Shown one piece after another: positions 1-4,729 of a stretch of DNA of 6,015 nt. The stretch comes from an uncultured Oscillospiraceae bacterium (lineage in GTDB: Bacteria > Bacillota > Clostridia > Oscillospirales > Acutalibacteraceae). Both the position numbers and the translations under genes were made by a program. The notes beneath the pieces were generated by a model that searched no databases, was not told where the DNA came from, and worked only from the letters and a program-made list of their open reading frames with translations. Within the stretch, counting starts at the first letter, position 1. Each line of letters opens with the position of its first letter. The stretch is from assembly GCA_900555805.1 (NCBI GenBank), contig USMJ01000087.1, positions 1-6,015 on the forward strand, in the 5' to 3' direction.

Positions 1-776
1 GCTCGGGCGACATCGGACTTATCATGGCCAGAAGAATGACCCTTGAGGGCGCGAAAGTCGAAATGGTCTGCGAGCTTATGCCCTATTCGGGCGGTCTGAC
101 GAGAAACATTGTCCAGTGTCTCGACGACCTCGGAATTCCGCTGAAACTCAGCTGTACCGTCATAAAGACGCACGGCATCGAGCGCCTTGAAGGCGTCACG
201 ATCGCCAATGTTGACAAGAACCGTCTCCCGATCCCCGGAACGGAACAGTTCGTCGAGTGCGACACGCTCATGCTTTCGGTCGGTCTTATCCCCGAAAACG
301 AGCTGACGAGAATGGCGGGAATCATCATCGACCCCGTCACGAACGGCGCTATCGTCGACGAATACAGACAGACGAACAGACCCGGAATCTTTGCCTGCGG
401 AAACGTTCTTCAGGTACACGATCTGGTTGACTACGTAACGGCAGAGAGCCAGCTCGCGGGCGAAGGCGCTGCGAAATACATACTTTCAAAGGGCAAGTCA
501 AAGAACACGAAATACATCTCAACAAAAGCGGCTCACGGCGTAAGATATATCGTTCCGCAGAACATTAACGCCAACACCGACCAGGATGTCAAGCTCTATT
601 TCCGTGTTACGGATGTCTTCAAGGGCGCCAAGGTTGTCGTCACCTGCGGAGACAAGGTTCTCTATTCAAAGAAGAAGCCCAAGCTTTGCCCGGGTGAAAT
701 GGAAAATGTTCTTATCAAGGCCGATGAAATCCACGGACTTGAAAAGAAAGAGATCGTCGTTAAGGTGGAGGTATAA
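1..776 (+). CDS. NAD(P)/FAD-dependent oxidoreductase, 3' part (start lies left of window)
   Basis: The reading frame is open from the first bases (first full codon at 3), so the start is outside the window and the internal ATG at 24 is not the real start. The visible part opens with Ser-Gly-Asp-Ile-Gly-Leu, the end of a Rossmann dinucleotide-binding turn, followed by MARRMTLEGAKV. Near 378-405 is RPGIFACGN, the C-terminal FAD-contact motif of pyridine nucleotide-disulfide oxidoreductase-fold proteins. No CxxC redox pair is visible. About 90 residues follow the fold, as in the clostridial oxidoreductases encoded between glpA and a DUF1667 gene. The family is thought to pass electrons from glycerol-3-phosphate oxidation to a soluble acceptor; that role is inferred here because glpA itself is not in view. 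The stop is 2 nt before the DUF1667 start, and an AAGGTGGAG ribosome binding site for that gene lies in the last codons. Confidence 0.88.
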   Translation, partial: SGDIGLIMARRMTLEGAKVEMVCELMPYSGGLTRNIVQCLDDLGIPLKLSCTVIKTHGIERLEGVTIANVDKNRLPIPGTEQFVECDTLMLSVGLIPENELTRMAGIIIDPVTNGAIVDEYRQTNRPGIFACGNVLQVHDLVDYVTAESQLAGEGAAKYILSKGKSKNTKYISTKAAHGVRYIVPQNINANTDQDVKLYFRVTDVFKGAKVVVTCGDKVLYSKKKPKLCPGEMENVLIKADEIHGLEKKEIVVKVEV

Positions 777-778
777 AT

Positions 779-1135
779 ATGAAGCGAGAATTAGTTTGCG
801 TATCATGTCCTCTCGGCTGTATGCTCACGGCAGAGATCAACGATAAGGGCGAAGTCGTTTCGGTTACGGGCAACACCTGCAAGCGCGGCGACAAATATGC
901 TCACGACGAATGCACCAACCCCGTCAGAATGCTGACATCGACAATGAGAGTTCACGGCGGTTCGCTGCCCGTGATTCCCGTCAAGACATCAAAGCCTATA
1001 CCCAAGGGAATGATGTTCGAATGCATGAAAGCGATCAATAACGAGGTCGTTGACGCGCCGATAAAGATGGGCGAGGTACTCATCAGCAACATCTGCGACA
1101 CAGGCGCAGACATCGTTGCAACGAATGAGATTTGA
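779..1135 (+). CDS. DUF1667 domain-containing protein, partner of the FAD oxidoreductase
   Basis: This 118-residue protein matches DUF1667 over its full length. It has an N-terminal CVSCPLGC (Cys7, Cys10, Cys14), then GNTCKRG (Cys34) and Cys45, then the family pattern NPVR-LT-T, a GG turn, a PVKT-PIPK segment and a C-terminal NICDTGADIVAT. The clustered cysteines suggest a metal or Fe-S site, but the biochemical role of DUF1667 is not established. Proteins of this family are regularly encoded directly after the FAD oxidoreductase and GlpA in anaerobic Firmicutes, so a redox subunit of that complex is the likeliest role (inference). The ATG at 779 is supported by AAGGTGGAG at 762-770 inside the upstream gene. 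The 2-nt gap points to translational coupling. A strong terminator follows 14 nt after the stop. Confidence 0.9.
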   Translation: MKRELVCVSCPLGCMLTAEINDKGEVVSVTGNTCKRGDKYAHDECTNPVRMLTSTMRVHGGSLPVIPVKTSKPIPKGMMFECMKAINNEVVDAPIKMGEVLISNICDTGADIVATNEI

Positions 1136-1149
1136 TTTTGATAAGATTT

Positions 1150-1187
1150 ACCCGACCGTACGGCTTGTGCCGTACGGTCGGGTTTTA
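1150..1187 (+). terminator. Strong intrinsic terminator of the oxidoreductase-DUF1667 operon
   Basis: A perfect 15-bp stem (1150-1164 with 1169-1183) closes on the 4-nt loop TTGT and is followed by a T-rich run (TTTTATGTTTT). It begins 14 nt after the DUF1667 stop and marks the operon's end. All repeat-island sequence to the right lies beyond it. Confidence 0.95.
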
Positions 1188-1214
1188 TGTTTTGTGCGGA
1201 TTTGGGGCGAGAAA

Positions 1215-1251
1215 GTCGGGCGGCGCGGTAGCGAAGCGAGTGCCGCCCGAC
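1215..1251 (+). repeat. Stem-loop repeat, type C, forward copy
   Basis: A 10-bp perfect stem (1215-1224 with 1242-1251) closes a 17-nt loop (1225-1241) whose first 14 bases are GCGGTAGCGAAGCG. Positions 1219-1247 are the exact reverse complement of 1575-1603 (29 bp). The loop core also recurs, with small changes, in the type B stem-loops. It is a repeat element, not a gene. It could be REP-like or part of a structured RNA; no transposase is nearby to decide. Confidence 0.85.
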
Positions 1252-1252
1252 G

Positions 1253-1308
1253 GGAACTTGTGAGCGTATTCCCGAGCCGCAGGCGAGCGGAATGCCCGAA
1301 CAAGTTCC
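1253..1308 (+). repeat. Stem-loop repeat, type B, inverted copy inside an outer hairpin
   Basis: Positions 1262-1301 are a diverged reverse-complement copy of the B repeats at 1519, 3756 and 3868. The inner stem is GTATTCC (1266-1272) with GGAATGC (1289-1295), fully paired with one T-G wobble, around a 16-nt loop. Here it is also enclosed by GGAACTTGT (1253-1261) pairing with ACAAGTTCC (1300-1308), an outer stem the other B copies lack. It lies 1 nt after the type C hairpin. Confidence 0.8.
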
Positions 1309-1387
1309 GATAGCACAGATTTACTGTTACATACAAATCGAATAACAGCGCAGAGAAAAGTCGAATATAGCTGTCGGATTTTCTACT

Positions 1388-1406
1388 GTTCCGCTCGCCG
1401 CGGAAC
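1388..1406. repeat. Small GC-rich hairpin
   Basis: GTTCCGC (1388-1394) pairs perfectly with GCGGAAC (1400-1406) around TCGCC. The following CGGCGTAAGCGAG resembles the loop core of the neighbouring repeats, so it may be a decayed copy. No T-run follows, so it is not a good terminator. Confidence 0.5.
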
Positions 1407-1518
1407 GGCGTAAGCGAGTATATCCTGACTTCAGATCCGTGCGTGTGTGCTCAGCGGCACTCGCTTCCATCAGCCTTCGACTTAAGCGGTAATTGCAAGT
1501 CCCTGCAGCGGAGCAGCC

Positions 1519-1560
1519 GTTCGGGCATCCCACTCCGCTGCCGCTACGGGGATACCGCTC
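1519..1560 (-). repeat. Stem-loop repeat, type B
   Basis: On the + strand it reads GTTCGGGCATCCCACTCC and ends in GATACCGCTC. The stem is 1525-1531 with 1549-1555, and the 17-nt loop is 1532-1548. Read on the - strand it is GTATCCC/GGGATGC, paired throughout with one G-T wobble. It is homologous to the copies at 3756-3796 and 3868-3908 (same orientation) and 1262-1301 (inverted). The minus strand is assigned because only that sense gives wobble pairs rather than C-A mismatches. Confidence 0.85.
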
Positions 1561-1572
1561 ACGACTGCTTGC

Positions 1573-1605
1573 GCGGCGGCACTCGCTTCGCTACCGCGCC
1601 GCCGC
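1573..1605 (-). repeat. Stem-loop repeat, type C, inverted copy
   Basis: An 8-bp stem, GCGGCGGC (1573-1580) with GCCGCCGC (1598-1605), closes a 17-nt loop that is the exact reverse complement of the loop at 1225-1241. The outer stem pairs differ from the forward copy but remain complementary. With the B element 12 nt to its left it mirrors the C-B order at 1215-1308. Confidence 0.85.
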
Positions 1606-1781
1606 ACATTCCCCGACCCTTTCGCTGAATCCAACCAAAATCCTTATAAAGCCAAGTATTATTGTCTCATTTGACACACTATCGGCACACTTCAATACAG
1701 CACACACCGACCGCGTAACCCAAAAGATAACTTATCAATATATATTGGGACTTTCACTAAAACGCCCAAACCCGAATAAAA

Positions 1782-1818
1782 TATAATATGAAATCAGCTC
1801 CCCGGAATATTTCATGTT
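1782..1818 (+). promoter_or_regulatory. Candidate -10 box and inverted repeat upstream of the toxin gene
   Basis: A perfect TATAAT stands at 1782-1787, but no good -35 lies 16-18 nt upstream. The nearest TTGACA (1671-1676) is far away, with only a weak AATACA partner of its own at 1694-1699. Directly downstream, ATGAAAT (1788-1794) is inverted as ATTTCAT (1809-1815); the pairing extends to 10 bp with one wobble around a 14-nt spacer. The dyad would overlap the transcription start, so it could be an operator or a 5' leader hairpin. Confidence 0.35.
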
Positions 1819-1833
1819 TATTATGAGAATATC

Positions 1834-1884
1834 ATGGCTAAACTATTTGTGCAGGAAATTTTGGAGAGTGATCATATATGTTGA
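1834..1884 (+). other. 16-codon ORF overlapping the toxin start (doubtful gene)
   Basis: ATG at 1834 opens MAKLFVQEILESDHIC, and its stop (1882-1884) lies just inside the toxin gene, which starts at 1878. Such an overlap is typical of translationally coupled antitoxin-toxin pairs, so this could be a leader peptide or the tail of a lost antitoxin. No clear ribosome binding site precedes it, and the sequence does not resemble the C-terminus of EndoAI-type antitoxins. Chance is quite possible. Confidence 0.2.
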
Positions 1885-2225
1885 TAAAAAGGGGAGAAAT
1901 TTACTATGCGGATCTAAGCCCCGTCGTCGGCTCGGAGCAGGGGGGCGTAAGACCGGTACTTATCGTTCAGAATGATGTCGGGAACAAGTTCAGCCCGACA
2001 GTCATAGCTGCCGCCATAACAAGTCAGCGGTTCAAGACGAACCTGCCCACCCATATTCATGTCAACGCCGACGAATGCGGACTGGCGAAGGATTCTATCG
2101 TCCTTCTCGAACAGGTGAGGACGCTCGACAAAAAGCGGCTTCGCGAAAAAATGGGCAACCTCGACGAACAGGATATGTCGCGCATAGATAAGGCTCTTTC
2201 TGTCTCATTTGGGTTAGGTGAATGA
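1878..2225 (+). CDS. mazF: MazF/EndoA (PemK family) mRNA interferase toxin
   Basis: This 115-residue protein has the length and layout of Bacillus EndoA/MazF. It starts with KRGEIYYADLSPVVGSEQGG and continues VRPVLIVQND, AAITSQ, LPTH and a DSIVLLEQVRT segment. Expected active-site residues are present: Ser19, Arg25 (in GGVRPV) and Thr48 (in AAITSQ), so the toxin looks intact. Family members are ribosome-independent RNases; the Bacillus enzyme cuts at UACAU, and specificity here is inferred only from similarity. The ATG at 1878 follows TTGGAGAG (GGAG at 1863-1866, 11-nt spacing); the TTG at 1881 is an alternative. No ribbon-helix-helix antitoxin gene lies upstream or downstream, and a terminator begins directly after the stop, so the gene is monocistronic or preceded only by very short ORFs. 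It may be controlled by an antitoxin encoded elsewhere. Confidence 0.93.
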   Translation: MLIKRGEIYYADLSPVVGSEQGGVRPVLIVQNDVGNKFSPTVIAAAITSQRFKTNLPTHIHVNADECGLAKDSIVLLEQVRTLDKKRLREKMGNLDEQDMSRIDKALSVSFGLGE

Positions 2226-2277
2226 AAAAAGTCCGCCGCTGTTTAAGTATTCTTGGCTTAGCTGCGGCGGACTTTTT
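2226..2277. terminator. Intrinsic terminator after mazF, probably bidirectional
   Basis: AAAAAGTCCGCCGC (2226-2239) pairs perfectly with GCGGCGGACTTTTT (2264-2277); an inner TAAG/CTTA pair shortens the loop. The T-run on the 3' side serves the + strand and the A-run on the 5' side would serve the - strand. It begins immediately after the toxin stop. Confidence 0.9.
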
Positions 2278-2312
2278 GCCGAAAATCATGCGTTTAAACA
2301 TGCTGCCTTTTG

Positions 2313-2341
2313 TTGACATTGCACATATCTTGTGATAAAAT
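2313..2341 (+). promoter_or_regulatory. Sigma-A promoter of the DUF3048 lipoprotein gene
   Basis: A consensus -35 TTGACA (2313-2318), a 17-nt spacer and a -10 TAAAAT (2336-2341) preceded by TG one base earlier (extended -10). Transcription would start near 2348, giving a short leader of about 24 nt with AGGAGG at 2357-2362. Confidence 0.85.
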
Positions 2342-2371
2342 ATAGAAAATCACAGCAGGAGGAAAATTAAA

Positions 2372-3454
2372 ATGAAAAGAATATGGCTCATCATTCTGGC
2401 GATGATTATGATAGCGACTTGCTTCGTCGGATGCGGCGGCAAGGATAACGGCGAAACCACCGACCCGAGCGCGGAAAGCACATCCGAAAGCACGACGCAG
2501 GCACCGAAATCAGGCAACATAAATCTTCTGACTGGTCTTAGCGGACTTTCCGACAAGGCTGTCGGAAAGCGCCCGATGGCGATCATGATCAACAATATCA
2601 AGGTTTCCCTGCCGCAGTACGGTATCGGAGCCGCCGACATTATCTATGAGATAGTCACCGAGGGCGGTATCACCCGAATGATGGCTATGTACGGCGACTA
2701 TACCAAGGTTCCGAATGTCTGTTCGATCAGGAGCTGCCGCTATTATTTCCCGATTTTCGCTCATGGGTACGACGCGGTTTACTTCTGTTTCGGAGCTAAC
2801 GCGACGCTGGGATACCCGACGCTTAAGAGGATAAAGATAGACTATTTTGACGGCAAGACCTACGGTACCCAGCTCTTCGACAGGGACAAAAACAGAAGAA
2901 AGAACTTCGCCATAGAGCATACAGCTTATGTCAAGGGCCCGAACATCCCGAACGTTCTCTCAAAAGAAAAGGTAAGAACCGATCTTCTTCCCGATAAGAA
3001 CAAGACGGCTTTCAACTTCGTCGCCGAGGGTTCACCCATAAAGCCGGGCGAAAAGGCATGCACGAAGGTCAATATCCAGTTCTCGAAGCAGTATTACAGC
3101 ACATTCAAATACAACGCCGAGAAGGATGTATATTATAAGTGGCACTCGGGCAAGGCTCATAAAGACAGCTCGACTGACAAGCAGTTGAACTTTACAAACC
3201 TGTTCATTCTTCAGACCGACATCCATAACTATAAGGGCAAAGCAATAATGGAGGTCGACTGGAAGGGCGGAGACGGATATTATATCTCGCACGGCGCAGT
3301 GACCGAAATCAAATGGGAAAAGAAGAGCGAGTCCGCAAGCGTTGTCTATTATGACAAGGCAACAGGCGAAGAGCTCAAGGTCAATCCCGGAAAGAGCTAT
3401 ATAGCTGTCGCAAAGAAGGGTCAGACGACTATCACGGCTGAAGTCGCTCAGTAA
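2372..3454 (+). CDS. DUF3048 domain-containing lipoprotein (YerB-like)
   Basis: This 360-residue protein starts with a lipoprotein signal peptide: MKR, a hydrophobic stretch (residues 4-19) and the lipobox FVGC with the lipidated cysteine at 21. A Ser/Thr-rich linker (about 29-47) follows. The DUF3048 N-terminal domain begins at LLTGLSGL (52-59) and includes KRPMAIMINN (66-75), ADIIYEIVTEGGITR (88-102) and the HGYDAVY segment. The C-terminal subdomain has YYKWHSGKAHKD, an NLFILQTDIH strand, GYYISHGAVTEIKWEK and a NPGKSYIAV ending. The product should be anchored on the outer face of the cell membrane. DUF3048 function is unknown to me beyond the Bacillus name YerB, and I assign none. The start is secure: AGGAGG lies 9 nt upstream behind a strong promoter. 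The gene has its own promoter and terminator, so it is monocistronic. Confidence 0.95.
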   Translation: MKRIWLIILAMIMIATCFVGCGGKDNGETTDPSAESTSESTTQAPKSGNINLLTGLSGLSDKAVGKRPMAIMINNIKVSLPQYGIGAADIIYEIVTEGGITRMMAMYGDYTKVPNVCSIRSCRYYFPIFAHGYDAVYFCFGANATLGYPTLKRIKIDYFDGKTYGTQLFDRDKNRRKNFAIEHTAYVKGPNIPNVLSKEKVRTDLLPDKNKTAFNFVAEGSPIKPGEKACTKVNIQFSKQYYSTFKYNAEKDVYYKWHSGKAHKDSSTDKQLNFTNLFILQTDIHNYKGKAIMEVDWKGGDGYYISHGAVTEIKWEKKSESASVVYYDKATGEELKVNPGKSYIAVAKKGQTTITAEVAQ

Positions 3455-3480
3455 AGCTCAATACAAATCAAGTAAAATAT

Positions 3481-3528
3481 ACGGCTGTAATCTATCGGAT
3501 GAGTTCCGACGGATTACAGCCGTTTTTT
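3481..3528 (+). terminator. Intrinsic terminator of the DUF3048 gene
   Basis: ACGGCTGTAATC (3481-3492) pairs perfectly with GATTACAGCCGT (3512-3523); inside, TCGGA (3495-3499) pairs with TCCGA (3505-3509). A run of six T ends the structure. It starts 26 nt after the stop codon. Confidence 0.95.
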
Positions 3529-3537
3529 GCGTTTCGC

Positions 3538-3593
3538 GTAAAGCGGATGTGCTTTACATGTTTTGGAAGGAGGAAAGAATGATCAGCCGCTGA
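3538..3593 (+). other. Hairpin followed by a strong ribosome binding site and a 4-codon ORF
   Basis: GTAAAGC (3538-3544) pairs with GCTTTAC (3551-3557). After it, AAGGAGG (3567-3573) stands 5 nt before ATG at 3579, but the frame reads only Met-Ile-Ser-Arg and stops at 3591-3593. A near-ideal ribosome binding site in front of a four-codon frame suggests a gene start cut off by the repeat island, or chance. No continuation in other frames looks like a protein. Confidence 0.35.
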
Positions 3594-3639
3594 ACTGAAC
3601 AGCGAAATTTCAGCCGAGAGAAACGGGGAGCCAAGCATA

Positions 3640-3680
3640 GCCGAACACAAAGCCTCTGCGAACCGTAAGACTGTTCAACG
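3640..3680. repeat. Repeat type A, copy 1
   Basis: This 41-bp direct repeat begins GCCGAACACAAAG and ends in CAACG. It matches 3819-3859 at 36 of 41 positions, without gaps. It lies immediately before the three-way-junction element and has no clear hairpin of its own. Confidence 0.85.
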
Positions 3681-3728
3681 GGTGCGGGTCGCCAGTGGCG
3701 ACCTTTGTGACGCAGTCACAAAAGCACC
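3681..3728. repeat. Potential three-way-junction element
   Basis: An outer 5-bp stem, GGTGC (3681-3685) with GCACC (3724-3728), encloses two adjacent perfect hairpins. GGTCGCC/GGCGACC (3687-3693 and 3697-3703) has loop AGT. TTTGTGAC/GTCACAAA (3704-3711 and 3715-3722) has loop GCA. The element sits between repeat A copy 1 and repeat B copy 1; the second A-B unit lacks it, so it appears to be an insertion or a lost module. It could be cruciform DNA, a mobile-element end or part of an RNA. Confidence 0.75.
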
Positions 3729-3748
3729 GACCGAGCCGGCAGGCGAAA

Positions 3749-3796
3749 AACGATTGTTCGGGTATCACGCTCCGCTACCGCTACGGTGATACGCTC
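3749..3796 (-). repeat. Stem-loop repeat type B, copy with a perfect 7-bp stem
   Basis: This 48-bp direct repeat matches 3861-3908 at 45 of 48 positions. GTATCAC (3762-3768) pairs perfectly with GTGATAC (3786-3792) around a 17-nt loop. On the - strand the region 3768-3781 reads GCGGTAGCGGAGCG, one base different from the core of the type C loops at 1225 and 1581. The strand is inferred from the wobble pairs of the sister copies. Confidence 0.88.
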
Positions 3797-3818
3797 GCAA
3801 CCGCTTGTGCCGCCTGCA

Positions 3819-3859
3819 GCCGAACACAAAGTCTCTGCGAACCGCACGTCTGTGCAACG
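3819..3859. repeat. Repeat type A, copy 2
   Basis: Second copy of the 41-bp A repeat (36 of 41 positions identical to 3640-3680). Here it is joined almost directly, with 1 nt between, to a B repeat. It contains a short GCAC/GTGC hairpin (3844-3855) that copy 1 lacks. Confidence 0.85.
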
Positions 3860-3860
3860 A

Positions 3861-3908
3861 AACGATTGTTCGGGCATCACGCTCCGCTGCCGCTACGGTA
3901 ATACGCTC
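3861..3908 (-). repeat. Stem-loop repeat type B, copy with wobble pairs
   Basis: It is homologous to 3749-3796 with three substitutions, two of them in the stem. On the - strand the stem GTATTAC (3904-3898) pairs with GTGATGC (3880-3874), all seven pairs intact with two T-G wobbles. On the + strand the same positions would be two C-A mismatches. The 17-nt loop is 3881-3897. Confidence 0.88.
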
Positions 3909-3919
3909 ACAACCGCCTG

Positions 3920-3951
3920 CGGCACTCACTGCCCTGACGGGCGGCTGCCGC
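3920..3951. repeat. Hairpin with nested stem after the second B repeat
   Basis: GCGGCA (3920-3925) pairs with TGCCGC (3946-3951), and inside it GCCC (3931-3934) pairs with GGGC (3939-3942). It starts with GCGGCACTC like the type C elements and sits 11 nt after a B repeat, the same spacing as B to C at 1519-1605. It may be a diverged type C copy. Confidence 0.6.
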
Positions 3952-3958
3952 GTCGCTT

Positions 3959-3998
3959 GTGTCCGAGATCAAACATCCCTTCGCAATCTCGCCGACAC
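3959..3998. repeat. 11-bp bulged hairpin
   Basis: GTGTCCGAGAT (3959-3969) pairs with ATCTCG plus GACAC (3986-3991 and 3994-3998); CC at 3992-3993 forms a bulge, and the loop is 16 nt. No T-run follows on either strand, so it does not look like a terminator. Confidence 0.6.
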
Positions 3999-4005
3999 TA
4001 CGCAC

Positions 4006-4040
4006 AAAACCCCGATGCGGGCGAAGCCTGCATCGGGGTT
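4006..4040 (-). terminator. Intrinsic terminator of upp
   Basis: AACCCCGATGC (4008-4018) pairs perfectly with GCATCGGGGTT (4030-4040), and three more Watson-Crick pairs near the loop extend the stem. On the - strand the stem ends in GGGGTTTTG, a short U-run. It lies 15 nt beyond the upp stop. Confidence 0.85.
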
Positions 4041-4055
4041 GTACATATAATATAA

Positions 4056-4685
4056 TTATTTCGTTCCGAAAATTCTGTCGCCGGCGTCGCCGAGACCCGG
4101 GATGATGTATCCGTTTTCGTTGAGCTTCTCGTCAAGAGCGGCGCAGTAAACGTCAACATCGGGGTGAGCCTTTGTGAAAGCCTCAATTCCCTCGGGGGCT
4201 GCGATGAGTCCCATGAACTTGATATCCTTGGGATGGCGGAGCTTGATCTGTGAAACAGCGTCGATGGCCGAGCCGCCTGTCGCGAGCATCGGGTCAACAA
4301 CGATGACTTCTCTCTCCGAAATATCCTTCGGCAGTTTGCAGTAATATTCAACGGGCTTGAGCGTTTCCTCGTCACGGTAAAGGCCTATATGACCGATCCT
4401 CGCCGCAGGGATGAGCTTTGTAACTCCGTCTACCATGCCTAAACCTGCTCTGAGAATAGGTACGATTGCGAGCTTCTTGCCCGCGAGTGTCTTTGATTTT
4501 GTCTTGCATATCGGGGTCTCGATTTCGACTTCCTTCGTCGGCAGATCCCTCGTTATCTCATAACACATGAGCATAGCGATCTCGCTGACCAGCTCTCTGA
4601 AATCTTTTGAACTTGTGTTTTTGTCCCTCATAATCGTCAGCTTGTGCTGAATGAGAGGATGATCGTAAATTGTTACCTTTGACAT
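4056..4685 (-). CDS. upp: Uracil phosphoribosyltransferase
   Basis: This cytoplasmic enzyme of pyrimidine salvage joins uracil and PRPP to give UMP. The 209-residue product has the length of Bacillus Upp. It shows [10 protein letters not shown] near the N-terminus (8-17), [12 protein letters not shown] (76-87), the PRPP-binding loop [12 protein letters not shown] (129-140), and the uracil-site segment [12 protein letters not shown] (193-204). All key motifs are intact. The ATG is preceded by GAAAGGA on the - strand (4701-4695), 9 nt upstream. It has its own promoter (4730-4758) and terminator (4006-4040), so it is probably monocistronic, although the QueG-like gene upstream has no obvious terminator and read-through is possible. 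The 5' leader has a small ATAGG/CCTAT hairpin (4711-4726) but no PyrR-type binding site that I can recognise. Confidence 0.97.
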   Translation of the reverse strand: MSKVTIYDHPLIQHKLTIMRDKNTSSKDFRELVSEIAMLMCYEITRDLPTKEVEIETPICKTKSKTLAGKKLAIVPILRAGLGMVDGVTKLIPAARIGHIGLYRDEETLKPVEYYCKLPKDISEREVIVVDPMLATGGSAIDAVSQIKLRHPKDIKFMGLIAAPEGIEAFTKAHPDVDVYCAALDEKLNENGYIIPGLGDAGDRIFGTK

Positions 4686-4729
4686 TTTCTCAAGTCCTTT
4701 CTGTTATTGAATAGGCTTTCACCTATATA

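Larger units (their letters stand above)
1191..1833. other. Long intergenic region: GC-rich repeat island, then AT-rich leader
   Basis: No gene is supported here. Several frames stay open for 60-97 codons, but their translations are rich in Arg, Ser, Pro and Cys, follow the palindromic repeats, lack ribosome binding sites and resemble no family I know. From 1211 to 1620 the region carries GC-rich stem-loops (listed separately) in opposite orientations around a less structured core (1310-1518). That core holds a 6-bp CTGTTA/TAACAG hairpin at 1324-1348 and a partial repeat copy, GCGGCACTCGCTT, at 1454-1466. From about 1630 base composition switches to AT-rich, typical of a promoter region for the downstream toxin gene. 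No antitoxin gene is visible. Confidence 0.8.
3594..4005. other. Gene-free repeat island between convergent genes
   Basis: This stretch lies between the terminators of the DUF3048 gene (left, + strand) and upp (right, - strand). Open frames of 68-89 codons cross it, but they translate the repeats (for example SGITLRYRYGDTL), lack ribosome binding sites and overlap one another, so I reject them as genes. It holds two alternating repeat types (A-B-A-B), a potential three-way-junction structure and two further hairpins, each listed separately. Confidence 0.8.

Noticed and set aside
1116..1786. Several open frames of 60-97 codons on both strands in the first repeat island
   Set aside because: They read through palindromic GC-rich repeats, lack ribosome binding sites, have Arg/Ser/Pro/Cys-rich translations and resemble no family; opposite-strand and frame-shifted versions are equally open.
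2292..2299. GTTTAAAC palindrome upstream of the DUF3048 promoter
   Set aside because: An 8-bp palindrome in AT-rich DNA is expected by chance; it is not repeated and not positioned as a clear operator.
3640..3908. CRISPR array
   Set aside because: Only two copies each of two unlike repeats, uneven spacing, no unique spacers of constant length and no cas gene.
3695..4055. Overlapping + strand frames of 68-89 codons in the second island
   Set aside because: Their translations repeat the DNA repeats (SGITLRYRYGDTL-like), no ribosome binding site is present, and one runs through the upp terminator.
4711..4726. PyrR-type attenuator in the upp leader
   Set aside because: Only a 5-bp hairpin is present, without the conserved PyrR-binding sequence or a downstream leader terminator.
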